Source: Candidatus Scalindua rubra (GTDB taxonomy: Bacteria > Planctomycetota > Brocadiia > Brocadiales > Scalinduaceae). Taken from it: a stretch of DNA of 48,371 bases. The position numbers and the translations under genes were made by a program. This document shows positions 24,096-32,081 of the stretch, piece after piece; position 1 is the stretch's first letter, and each line of letters opens with the position of its first letter. The DNA is taken from positions 1 through 48,371 of the forward strand of contig MAYW01000014.1 of NCBI GenBank assembly GCA_001723765.1, given 5' to 3'. The notes under the pieces are model-generated. The model worked only from the letters and a program-made list of their open reading frames with translations. It was not told the DNA's origin and made no database searches.

Positions 24096-24504
24096 TGTTT
24101 TTCTCCTTATTTTCTTTCTGTTTTTTGTTCTTAGCTCTTTCTTCGCCGAATTTAGCCCTCTGATGATAAAATCCGAGTGAGAATTCAGCCTGTCCTTCCA
24201 ATGAAAGCGTTTTAGGGTATCCTCCAGCATGATCAATCTCAGATTGAACGGATTCCATTAACTCCTCAAGAGCCTTATATCCAAGTTGCCTTTTGCGTAT
24301 TTTCGGAAAGTGATCAGTTGTCGCTCTCCTTACAAGTGTTCCAAACACTGAAGCTGGCGCAGATGATGCTGAACCATAAAATCGATCTACGAGTGTAGTA
24401 TTGATTTTCCATAGCACCGGCCGCAATTGCGCTTCCTCAAGGATTGATAGAAGTCTACCACACAAATACCCTATTATGTGTCGATTCGGATCAAGCGTTT
24501 CCAT
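24088..24504 (-). CDS. cas11: Probable Cas11c small subunit from an internal start in cas8c
   Basis: Within cas8c, an in-frame ATG at 24504 is preceded by AAAGGAGGGCTTGAAAGAA, a Shine-Dalgarno stronger than those of most genes here, ten bases from the ATG. It would give a 138-residue helical protein beginning METLDPNRHIIGYLCGRLLS. Type I-C systems are known to make their small subunit Cas11 from an internal start in the last part of cas8c, and size and place fit. Translation itself is inferred. Confidence 0.7.
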   Translation of the reverse strand: METLDPNRHIIGYLCGRLLSILEEAQLRPVLWKINTTLVDRFYGSASSAPASVFGTLVRRATTDHFPKIRKRQLGYKALEELMESVQSEIDHAGGYPKTLSLEGQAEFSLGFYHQRAKFGEERAKNKKQKENKEKNNE

Positions 24505-26007
24505 TTCTTTCAAGCCCTCCTTTCTATAAGTTATATGCATTTTTAACGTTGCCATTAAAACATGTTGCGTAGTCATTTTCTTTTCATCAAATATCTTCAT
24601 ATTCCTCATGCACATTACCGCTGCCTCAAGAAGAACTGATGGAGGCTGTTCATCCAAATATGCAGTCCGTAATAGTTGACGGCTTAAATTAGGATTGCCA
24701 ATCTCTACAGCTTTATACGGCTCTTTGGATATATTCGAAGCCTCAATTTCTTTTAGAATCTCAGGTATTCCAAAGCATCGTTTCTCTTTTCCATAAGGAT
24801 CAATAATACGTTGAGCATCAAGAAATGCCTTGAGATTCTGCTGCAATTTGTCGAGTGAAATATTCAGCCAATCTCTGACCGCAATACGACCTTTGTTTGG
24901 AGACAGTACAAGAAGATAGAATTCGTTGCCTGCGATATTGACAGATGCATCCCTCCCGCTCCATGGTGTGTTCAGCATATTTTCCAATTGAATCAGGTCT
25001 GGCGGTGGTGCATTTTTGTCGGCTGAATCAGGTTTGCTCATGAGAATACTCACATTTTTTAACAGATCAGAAGGGTTAATTGTTGTTTCCCCAATTCTTA
25101 GAAGCTGCTCTTCCTTTAACCAAAATAAAGCAAACTGATTGCGTGCAGAATCTGTATTGAGTTTACCGTCCCTGCGATCCTGCGTAATGATTTTGTAATG
25201 CAGTTCGTTTCCGGTAAGATAATTCAATGTTCTGGCAATAGTATCACCACAAATCACACATTGACCAAGGTGAGCTTTTCCTTCAAATATGTGAACCCCC
25301 TCAATATAAGACACAAATGCATCTTTATTATAGGAGTGAAGTGGGTGCGGGGCATTTGATTTGTAAACTTTAACACCAACCGGAATTTTCTTTGCCATTT
25401 GCTGATATTGTCCACAAATTGAACAAATACCTGTTTTGGCTTTTCCTGCATCGGTATTCTGACGTGTGCGTTCTTTCAGTTCTTCCAACCAGAACTGTTG
25501 TATTTCTGGATGTTCAAACAGATGCTTGTCCGCAAACGATCCGTCATCAAAAACAAACGAAACCCAATCTTTATTCAGGATATTATTGAAGTTATTAATC
25601 TTTTCAATTTCTTTACTACGTAGTTTTGAACAAACTATCCATATAGCTGACTTCAAATTCTCGTCCTTAACCAATGGACTTTGACATGTCTTTTGTAAAA
25701 GTTCCAGAAATTTTTTATGCTTATCTTTTGCTTTCTTGTCAGTTCCACCTCCTTTTTGTTTAACGATACCAAAAACATAACCTGCCTCATCAATACACGG
25801 ATGTGCATCTATTCCGCTTGTTTTTCCACAAAACGGCCTCGCTCTATCAATTTCAGTATTTTCTATATAAAGCCTGTTTAAATCATCAAAGCATAGATGT
25901 ACTATCCATTTGATTGGCTTTGACTGGCCGTAAAAGTAATACCCTGGAGGGGGTAATTTTTTACCTGTTTCAAGTCTTCTTCCAAGTTCAATGATTTCCT
26001 TAAACAT
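24088..26007 (-). CDS. cas8c: Type I-C large subunit Cas8c (Csd1)
   Basis: 639 residues from ATG 26007 (MFKEIIELGRR), behind GGAGGGAGTGC and overlapping the end of cas5 by eight bases; the open frame reaches 26055 but that would bury it in cas5. Csd1 features: GYYFYGQSKPIKWIVHLCFD near the N-terminus, two C-x2-C pairs (GICSICGQ and GQCVICGD), and GRIAVRDW in the middle. It recognises PAM and helps R-loop formation. The C-terminal 138 residues probably double as Cas11. Confidence 0.92.
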   Translation of the reverse strand: MFKEIIELGRRLETGKKLPPPGYYFYGQSKPIKWIVHLCFDDLNRLYIENTEIDRARPFCGKTSGIDAHPCIDEAGYVFGIVKQKGGGTDKKAKDKHKKFLELLQKTCQSPLVKDENLKSAIWIVCSKLRSKEIEKINNFNNILNKDWVSFVFDDGSFADKHLFEHPEIQQFWLEELKERTRQNTDAGKAKTGICSICGQYQQMAKKIPVGVKVYKSNAPHPLHSYNKDAFVSYIEGVHIFEGKAHLGQCVICGDTIARTLNYLTGNELHYKIITQDRRDGKLNTDSARNQFALFWLKEEQLLRIGETTINPSDLLKNVSILMSKPDSADKNAPPPDLIQLENMLNTPWSGRDASVNIAGNEFYLLVLSPNKGRIAVRDWLNISLDKLQQNLKAFLDAQRIIDPYGKEKRCFGIPEILKEIEASNISKEPYKAVEIGNPNLSRQLLRTAYLDEQPPSVLLEAAVMCMRNMKIFDEKKMTTQHVLMATLKMHITYRKEGLKEMETLDPNRHIIGYLCGRLLSILEEAQLRPVLWKINTTLVDRFYGSASSAPASVFGTLVRRATTDHFPKIRKRQLGYKALEELMESVQSEIDHAGGYPKTLSLEGQAEFSLGFYHQRAKFGEERAKNKKQKENKEKNNE

Positions 26008-26704
26008 GCACTCCCTCCAGTTCATACAGTTCAAAATATTTTTCACGCGGAACATTTAGCACATTGTCTTTTATGGCTGCATCAAAAAATAATGCATGGG
26101 CATATCCTCTTGAAACCCACTTTTCTTCTCCTTTATGTCGATGAAAATCAATTTCCTTGCGTTCATTATTTTCTCTGTAAGCAGTATCAAAAAGCATCTG
26201 TCCCAATGATAGTTCCTTTATAAATTCATTTGGTTCTTCCTTACCTGTCGCAGGCTCAAACCATGCAGCAAACTCACGTGTGCCTAAATATGGAGTATGA
26301 TGGCATTGTCCACGCTCAAGCTTCCTTTTAAACTGTTCACTGTAACCTTTAATATTGTTGATTCCCTCCCTAAGTACAATTTCCGCAGCAATAACATACT
26401 CAACATCCTTCAGGATCAAACTCGTTCGTTGCTGTCGTTGTTTTTTCTGCTCTATGACAATAGGCTTTTCGCTTTGTCTATCCTTAATCTCATTCCTCAT
26501 AATACTGATCTGCTTGATAGGTTTAAGCACTTTGATTCCTCTGATTTCCCACCTGAACTGTGGTTTCCAATATATTGCTTCCAAAACTCCTCTGGCTGCC
26601 GCAGGAGTCATGACAGGATAGGTGCATCGTTCCACCTTTAATCCTGGATTTGTAAAGCAGGCATAGTCCCCACCTACTTTAATCAAAAATGTCGCACTGT
26701 TCAT
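26000..26704 (-). CDS. cas5c: Type I-C Cas5 (Cas5d), crRNA-processing subunit
   Basis: 234 residues: GGDYACFTNPGLKVERCTYP and PVMTPAAARGVLEAIYWKPQ form the characteristic Cas5d N-terminus, with EFAAWFEP and GQMLFDTAYRE later. Type I-C lacks Cas6; Cas5d cuts the pre-crRNA at the base of the repeat hairpin and stays bound to the 5' handle. It starts ten bases after the cas3 stop. Confidence 0.94.
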   Translation of the reverse strand: MNSATFLIKVGGDYACFTNPGLKVERCTYPVMTPAAARGVLEAIYWKPQFRWEIRGIKVLKPIKQISIMRNEIKDRQSEKPIVIEQKKQRQQRTSLILKDVEYVIAAEIVLREGINNIKGYSEQFKRKLERGQCHHTPYLGTREFAAWFEPATGKEEPNEFIKELSLGQMLFDTAYRENNERKEIDFHRHKGEEKWVSRGYAHALFFDAAIKDNVLNVPREKYFELYELEGVHV

Positions 26705-26714
26705 ATTTCACCTC

Positions 26715-28889
26715 CTACTGTATAAGATCGCTTGGATCATAAATTGCCGGAACCAAACCTTTCAATCTATCGTACATACCAAATGAATGATAAAACCCAT
26801 CAGATATCTGTTCAAGCCAGCCGTCTGCCTTCAGCTTTTGAACTTCATAGTCAAACATGTTAACGATTAAAGGTTGCAAACGCTGCCAAGTTCTTCTGCA
26901 TGGTTGGCGTTTCCACTCATTCAGTCTTCTTGTCGCCGACTCGTTACTAATCAAAACAGGAACTGTGTTTTGCTCAATTAATCTGTATTTATCATTAACA
27001 TTTGGATAATCAAGAACCTCCCTATAGGTTTGTATCTTTTTCTTGTCTGTATCAACATCGGTAAATAGTTTCTCAAAATATACCTGATAGAGTTCAGGAT
27101 TATGAAGTTCAGAAATATCATATTGCATTAACAAAAGTTTTGCCTTTTCAAGCCCCGTTTTATACGGACCCCTCGGTGTCCGTCCTTCAGCAGGTTCGAA
27201 AATAACAACACTCCCACGCCGCCCATTTTGAAGCTTATCTTCCCTATTGCATCTTCCCGCTGCCTGTACAATTCTGTCTAAAGGGCCTATCGCCCTATAA
27301 ACTACTGGGAAATCAATATCAACACCAGCTTCAACAACCTGAGTGCTGATAAGTTTAACAGGCAACTTGTTTTTAAGCCTTCTTTTTACTTTTCTAAGAA
27401 TCAACCTTCGATGTATTCCGCAAAGGAGAGTTGAAAGATGAAAAACATCTTCCTTATCACGAAGTTCATCAATAAGAGATAATGCGTCCTTGCGAGTGTT
27501 TAACACAACCATTATCTGTTTTTCTTCCGAAATTTCATTTGCCAATTCCTGCCAGGAAATCGGTTTGTCCTTACGATAGTATTTAACCCTTTCAAGCTTT
27601 CTAAAATGCTCTTGGTATATTTCTTTTGGAACAATCTCGTGTACTTGTAAACCTTGAAATGGTTTCAGATAATGACTTTCTTCAAATGCAGGTTGAGTCG
27701 CCGTACATAGAATAACGGAAACGCCATATTCCTCAACAAGCGCCCTCAACACATCAAGAGTTGGGGTCAGTAATTCCGGAGGTAGTGCTTGTACCTCGTC
27801 AATAACAATAACACTTCTGGAAAGATTGTGAAGTTTGCGCACCTTTCCTGGCTTGTTTGAAAATAGACTTTCAAAGAACTGTACCGTTGTCGTCACAATG
27901 AGAGTTGCATCCCAATTTTCAGTGGCAAGTCTTAACGAAACATGCGCAGCATCCTGACTTTCATCAGCGGGGACACTAACCTGACTGTGATGTTCAAGCA
28001 CCGCATCGGATCCAAGAATTTTCCTGTATTCTTTAGCTGTCTGATCAATGATGCTTGTATATGGTATCACAACAATAACCCTGTCCATCTCGTTTTTAAC
28101 CGCATGTCTTAGAGCAAATGCCAGACTGCTTCTTGTCTTTCCACCACCAGTAGGAACAGTCATACGATAGATACCTGATTTTCCTAACGCCGCTCTATCG
28201 CATAATTCATAAACTTCCCTACGAATCTTATTGACCGTAGTTTCAGTATCAACGGCTTTAACAAATTGTTTTTGATTCGCATCAAATCTACTCCAAAGAC
28301 TCCCTATTATATGTTGTTTTTGCCTCAAAACATATTGCTTTTCATTGAAATGTTTCTCTGTATTCAAATAATCAGCATCAACGAGTGCAGAAAAAACCAT
28401 TCGAATAAACAATTCTCGCTGTGTGCGAGTCATTTCAGGAAGATTTACTTGTGGCGGAGAAGGTAGTATCTTTGCATGCTCAGCAATAAGTTGGAATAGT
28501 TCATGATTTTTTTGCATACATTCCTCAAGTTTCTGAGAAAGTGAACCCGGCTGGTCAATACCGACATGGTGTCCTGCGATAGTTAGAGCTATCTCTTTCC
28601 AGCAATCATCTTCTATGTTTCGACTGATAAGTTGATATGCCAAAACCGCACCCCATATTGCATGAGGAACTTTTTCGTGTCGTTCTCCCCGCTGACATGA
28701 ATTGAGGTAATCTTGGAATGCAGGATTGCTTTTACCAAGATCATGCCATAATCCTATCCAGTTGGCTAATTTACCGGCACCGAATTTACCCGCAAATTTT
28801 TCAGCAAATTCAGCAACTTCTTTCAGGTGCAGTTCAAGATAGTGCCAGTCATCTTTTTCATTGGGAGTATGAGCATATAGTTCATTCAT
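26715..28889 (-). CDS. cas3: CRISPR-associated helicase-nuclease Cas3 (HD fused, type I-C)
   Basis: 724 residues. The N-terminal HD nuclease has WIGLWHDLGKSNPAFQDY (HD motif near residues 49-50), PHAIWGAVLAYQ and AGHHVG. The SF2 helicase follows: Walker A TVPTGGGKTRSSLAF, motif II VIDEVQALPPELL, CTATQP (motif III) and VVEAGVDIDFPVVYR with QAAGRCNRE (motifs V and VI). All are intact, so it should be an active single-strand nuclease-helicase recruited by Cascade. First full gene of the operon; its start overlaps the stop of an upstream HD-domain fragment by four bases. Confidence 0.95.
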   Translation of the reverse strand: MNELYAHTPNEKDDWHYLELHLKEVAEFAEKFAGKFGAGKLANWIGLWHDLGKSNPAFQDYLNSCQRGERHEKVPHAIWGAVLAYQLISRNIEDDCWKEIALTIAGHHVGIDQPGSLSQKLEECMQKNHELFQLIAEHAKILPSPPQVNLPEMTRTQRELFIRMVFSALVDADYLNTEKHFNEKQYVLRQKQHIIGSLWSRFDANQKQFVKAVDTETTVNKIRREVYELCDRAALGKSGIYRMTVPTGGGKTRSSLAFALRHAVKNEMDRVIVVIPYTSIIDQTAKEYRKILGSDAVLEHHSQVSVPADESQDAAHVSLRLATENWDATLIVTTTVQFFESLFSNKPGKVRKLHNLSRSVIVIDEVQALPPELLTPTLDVLRALVEEYGVSVILCTATQPAFEESHYLKPFQGLQVHEIVPKEIYQEHFRKLERVKYYRKDKPISWQELANEISEEKQIMVVLNTRKDALSLIDELRDKEDVFHLSTLLCGIHRRLILRKVKRRLKNKLPVKLISTQVVEAGVDIDFPVVYRAIGPLDRIVQAAGRCNREDKLQNGRRGSVVIFEPAEGRTPRGPYKTGLEKAKLLLMQYDISELHNPELYQVYFEKLFTDVDTDKKKIQTYREVLDYPNVNDKYRLIEQNTVPVLISNESATRRLNEWKRQPCRRTWQRLQPLIVNMFDYEVQKLKADGWLEQISDGFYHSFGMYDRLKGLVPAIYDPSDLIQ

Positions 28890-29149
28890 AATGATTCACC
28901 TTCCGAATACTTACCCAGATCATGCCATAACCCTGCAAGATAAACCCATTCGCCGGAGCCGAATGTATCCGCAAATGATTTCGCAAGTTCCGCTGTACAC
29001 TTAAAATGATCCTCAAGAACATGCCACTCATCTACCGGTCTCCCTTCCAGGCTATGAGCGAAGTATTTTTCCTTCAATATCTTTTCCTTCAAAAGCCAGA
29101 TTTTATTTTTTGGCTTCTTCTGAACGAAAAAGTTCGGCCTTGTAACCAT
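28886..29149 (-). CDS. Truncated Cas3-type HD-domain duplicate
   Basis: 87 residues. After a basic N-terminus (MVTRPNFFVQKKPKNKIW) it reads EKYFAHSLEGRPVDEWHVLE and VYLAGLWHDLGKYSEGESL, closely parallel to the first 55 residues of the adjacent Cas3 (HTPNEKDDWHYLELH...WIGLWHDLGKSN). The HD motif is kept but everything after it is missing, including other metal ligands. Its stop overlaps the cas3 ATG (ATGA), so it is co-translated. Probably the stub of another Cas3 replaced by recombination; activity is unlikely. Confidence 0.75.
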   Translation of the reverse strand: MVTRPNFFVQKKPKNKIWLLKEKILKEKYFAHSLEGRPVDEWHVLEDHFKCTAELAKSFADTFGSGEWVYLAGLWHDLGKYSEGESL

Positions 29150-29542
29150 AGATTCTTCAGTCCCTTCCTGTCGTCAGGACAGGCGTAGTCTCCTTCAGAG
29201 ATGACAAATTCAAGGATTTCTTGCGTGTCAAACAAAGATCGTGCTGAACAGTATTGGGACAGCACCCGTATTTAAGATATTAGTGGCCGTCACGCTCGCG
29301 AATATAAATGTATGTGAAACGCTTACTCGTATAAACAAGTATAAGTATGTCGCTGGCTAAATATGAAAGATTATGGGCGCTTACGGGAGAATTGTGCTTC
29401 CAGACATTTGACTGCATACACAATTCTCCGGCGATATATTAGAATATGATAAAAGTGAATTGTAACTGCTACCTTTGGTTCTTTTGTTTCTTAAAAGAAC
29501 CAAAGACATTATAAAAGAGCGGGTTTGTTTTGTTTATTTCTA
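29150..29542. other. Upstream region of the cas operon
   Basis: About 390 bases with no convincing gene. It must contain the leftward cas promoter. A 13-base perfect inverted repeat CTTTGGTTCTTTT / AAAAGAACCAAAG lies at 29473-29505, downstream of the nucleotidyltransferase gene. The stretch ACGCTTACTCGTATAAACAAG (from 29317) is similar to sequence near 30040-30065. Confidence 0.4.
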
Positions 29543-29860
29543 TTACAATATTCTCTTTCCCGTACTCTTTATCTCCTCAACCAGCATGCCTCCATCGTTA
29601 AAATCTTCAGGTCTGAATGGAATTGGTTCTATTCTACTATCTATTCTTCTCCTAAGTGGTACTATTCTCCTACGGTCCTCAAATCTGTCCCCCGTAAAGG
29701 CATCTGAAATTAAGGCTATATCAATATCACTATCATCATGTACCGCCCCCTTTGCGTGGGAGCCAAAGATTACAGCCTCACTTATCTTGATACCATTCTT
29801 TTCCAATTCATCAATATACCTTTTAATTATTTTTATGACTGAATCTTCTGTGACAGCCAT
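29543..29860 (-). CDS. mntA: MNT-type nucleotidyltransferase (antitoxin family)
   Basis: 105 residues with the minimal nucleotidyltransferase signature AVIFGSHAKGAVHDDSDIDI (GS-x-A-x-G and D-x-D) and a later acidic third metal ligand region (RIEPIPFRPEDF). These small enzymes pair with HEPN toxins, AMPylating them as antitoxin. Here the upstream HEPN frame is internally deleted, so MNT is probably orphaned. ATG 29860 is within the tail of that HEPN frame. Confidence 0.82.
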   Translation of the reverse strand: MAVTEDSVIKIIKRYIDELEKNGIKISEAVIFGSHAKGAVHDDSDIDIALISDAFTGDRFEDRRRIVPLRRRIDSRIEPIPFRPEDFNDGGMLVEEIKSTGKRIL

Positions 29861-30022
29861 TCCTTCATCTCCTTAATCTTGAATAGATACTTTTCTGTAA
29901 AACCCTCAGTGCACTTTTTTTTGAAAGAGATGGTTTGCGACCTTCCAGTCATCTTCAGAAGATTCAAGCCAGAACAAAACTGCTCTCTTCTTATCCACAA
30001 GGTTCTCCAGAATTATTGTCAC
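29833..30022 (-). pseudogene. HEPN-domain gene remnant (internal deletion plus frameshift)
   Basis: From a GTG at 30022 the frame reads ENLVDKKRAVLFWLESSEDD and WKVANHLFQKK, the N-terminus of HEPN proteins (helix with W-L-x-S-A-x-x-D). After the T8 run at 29915-29922 (A8 on this strand) a stop is met; dropping one A continues as CTEGFTEKYLFKIKEMKEWL, like the last helix of HEPN, ending at 29833. About 62 residues would result instead of about 130, and the R-x4-6-H RNase motif is gone. It overlaps the MNT start, as in intact HEPN/MNT pairs. Confidence 0.6.
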
Positions 30023-30448
30023 AAACAAAAATGTATATGAACATTCTTACTCGTACATATAAGTAATGATAATGTCGATATGTATATATTAAAGCAGAAG
30101 AGTTAGATTCTGAAGCCTTAGATCCTGAATCAATACTGAAACAAGTTCAGCACAGGATTCAGGATGACAAAAAGGCGTTTGTTTCTATTCTCGGACTGCT
30201 TGTTAAAATGTGATGAAAGTGATTTGTAAATACGTATTACTGTCGGTTATTATAAAAAAGCGGGTTTGTTTTGCAAGACAAAAGACATTGGCCGCTCCCG
30301 CCAAAAAGATCGGCGGGTAAACAAGAGACAAGATTGAATACTGACTATTGAAGATTGACGATTGAGGCAAGAAAAAGCGTATCTGTCAGATTAAATACTA
30401 TCTACTACATGTTCCAGTCTGTCTTAATGCAATCATTTCTTGGTATCT
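30023..30448. other. Intergenic repeats
   Basis: About 425 bases with no supported gene. Contains repeat debris: TTCTTACTCGTACATATAAG (compare 29320), CTGAAACAAGTTCAGCACAG with ATTCAGGATGACA (compare 31788-31808) and CCCGCC-AAAAAGAT-CGGCGGG at about 30299-30317. Confidence 0.45.
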
Positions 30449-30694
30449 TTAAGCAACAACCATTTTGTCTTCGTTCTGTATAACTATTTTGGGTTTTTTA
30501 CTTTTTGGTGGAATTGGAAGACCCTCCTCTTTCAGCAGCTTTATGTGCTCTTTCATTCCCCATTTTGCCTTGTAAATGCAATCCTCAATTGAGTGGCCTA
30601 TTCCGCTAAAACCTTCTAAATCTGTTGAATAAAACCCAAAATAATCAGGTTCTTCCGTTGCTTCTATAATCAATGAATACTCTAACTCAATCAT
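30449..30694 (-). CDS. hicB: HicB-family antitoxin-like protein
   Basis: 81 residues with the HicB partial RNase H-like fold: EYSLIIEATEEPDYFGFYST, DLEGFSGIGHSIEDCIYKAK and MKEHIKLLKEEGLPIPPKS. The usual C-terminal DNA-binding helix-turn-helix or ribbon-helix-helix is missing or very short. A stub of the toxin HicA lies directly upstream. Confidence 0.8.
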   Translation of the reverse strand: MIELEYSLIIEATEEPDYFGFYSTDLEGFSGIGHSIEDCIYKAKWGMKEHIKLLKEEGLPIPPKSKKPKIVIQNEDKMVVA

Positions 30695-30709
30695 CTAATT
30701 TGTCTCCTT

Positions 30710-30802
30710 TTAATTCTTTTTTATCCCTGCTGACTTTAGTATAGCATGACATGTTCCTTTTGGAACTCCTTTTGAAATATTTTTCTCTAAAAACATATTC
30801 AT
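30710..30802 (-). pseudogene. HicA toxin C-terminal remnant
   Basis: A 30-residue frame MNMFLEKNISKGVPKGTCHA then ILKSAGIKKN*. The segment PKGTCHAILKSAGI is the conserved HicA C-terminus (PKGTLRSILKQAGI-like). The N-terminal part with the catalytic His is missing. It sits immediately before hicB with 15 bases between, as in hicAB operons. The toxin is surely inactive. Confidence 0.6.
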
Positions 30803-31569
30803 TTAAGCGAAAATAATTGTGATGTTCCCGGCGCTCTTGCGGCCAGAAGCGTACCCCCAACCACAGCTATTGGCAGAACAAAACTTGAAAAAAACGGAAT
30901 AGCAAAAAGAAAAGATAATATTGCTCCAAAACCGGTACATGCATAAATGTGTTGCCACAGGAATTTAGCCCCCTGTCTAAGGCCTATACTCCTCCTGGTT
31001 TGTGGATAGCTGATATACTGGAAAGTGACAAGCAAAAAAACGAGTATAAGTGCAAATATGTTTACAACCGGTACCCAGAAAAACACTATGGCAAAGACAG
31101 CAGCAGCTAATGCTGTCATTGTCTTAAACAGATCAATTCCAATAAGCTGAACATGCTGTTTTAAGGATTTGTTTGTAACCGGCGGTAATGGAGTTTCAGT
31201 AAACTTTTCGGACCTCTCTGCCAGTATATCATTAAATGGGGAAGCCACAATACTGCTGGCAAAAATAAATGTCAAAGCCGCAACCATCCACAATATCATT
31301 TTACCAAACAATATAAAAAACCAACCTATCCAGCTGGCAGGACCGAAACCAAGCCTGGCAACACACTCTTGAAGAAGCGCAATTGACCAATCCTGTAATT
31401 GGCTTATTCCATATATAAAAAGTATAAACATCAAGACCAATGGAAGTGCACTCCAGAATAAAAGAGATTTATTAATAAATATCAACTTAAGAGCCCGGTA
31501 TGGAAGGGTAAACCCGAACCACAGGGAACGGGTTCTGGGAAAAAGCATTTTAGGAGGAATTGTATTCAT
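30799..31569 (-). CDS. EI24/CysZ-like integral membrane protein
   Basis: 256 residues with about five to six hydrophobic segments (SLLFWSALPLVLMFILFIYG, ASWIGWFFILFGKMILWMVA, LAAAVFAIVFFWVPVVNIFA and others). The segment FIFASSIVASPFNDILAERS is the signature of the EI24/CysZ family (A-P-F-N-D). CysZ in enterobacteria transports sulfate; distant members like this one have unknown roles. It ends overlapping the HicA remnant. Confidence 0.8.
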   Translation of the reverse strand: MNTIPPKMLFPRTRSLWFGFTLPYRALKLIFINKSLLFWSALPLVLMFILFIYGISQLQDWSIALLQECVARLGFGPASWIGWFFILFGKMILWMVAALTFIFASSIVASPFNDILAERSEKFTETPLPPVTNKSLKQHVQLIGIDLFKTMTALAAAVFAIVFFWVPVVNIFALILVFLLVTFQYISYPQTRRSIGLRQGAKFLWQHIYACTGFGAILSFLFAIPFFSSFVLPIAVVGGTLLAARAPGTSQLFSLK

Positions 31570-32081
31570 TTAATGTTTTCAATGATATCTGTAATGTATT
31601 GGATGATCACATTACCGTTTGTAGATGATAAAAAGGAATCCGCACTATTCTTATTTTACAACCTTTGCCAGATGCCAGCTCCTCGATGCTAGAAGTAATT
31701 GCAAGAAGCATGAGGCCCGCCAAAAAGCACGTCGGGCAGGCCCGCCAAAAAGATCGTCGGATGAAAATGACATAGGGCAAAGATTCTGAAACTAGTTCAG
31801 AATGACAATTTAGTATTTTCGGTGGATTCGGCCTAAGGGCCTTAATCCACCCTACACCTGATCTAAATTAGATCGACAAGTTTTTTTAAAGTAACAACCT
31901 CTCTGAGTCGGAGACCGGTTGATCCAAAATCAAACAGCTTTATAATTTAGCTATTTTTAAGGGAAAGTTTGAAAACCATAGGTTTTCATTTGACAACCTG
32001 GACGAACCAGAATAAACGAAATATTTAACCTTCTTGGTTCTGGCTCGTCCAGGTTGGGGATATGGGAAATACGCCTTATGG
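31570..32081. other. Intergenic region with several hairpin repeats
   Basis: About 510 bases with no gene. Contains CCCGCCAAAAAGCACGTCGG and CCCGCCAAAAAGATCGTCGG repeats (31708-31760), CTGAAACTAGTTCAGAATG (31788-31806), GGTGGATTcgg...CCTTAATCCACC (31821-31850), and at 31994-32056 an inverted repeat with arms CAACCTGGACGAACCAGAA and TTCTGGCTCGTCCAGGTTG around a 25-base loop. Confidence 0.55.

Noticed and set aside
28266-28466. Small rightward frame within cas3
   Set aside because: Antisense shadow of the Cas3 HD region, no independent signal.
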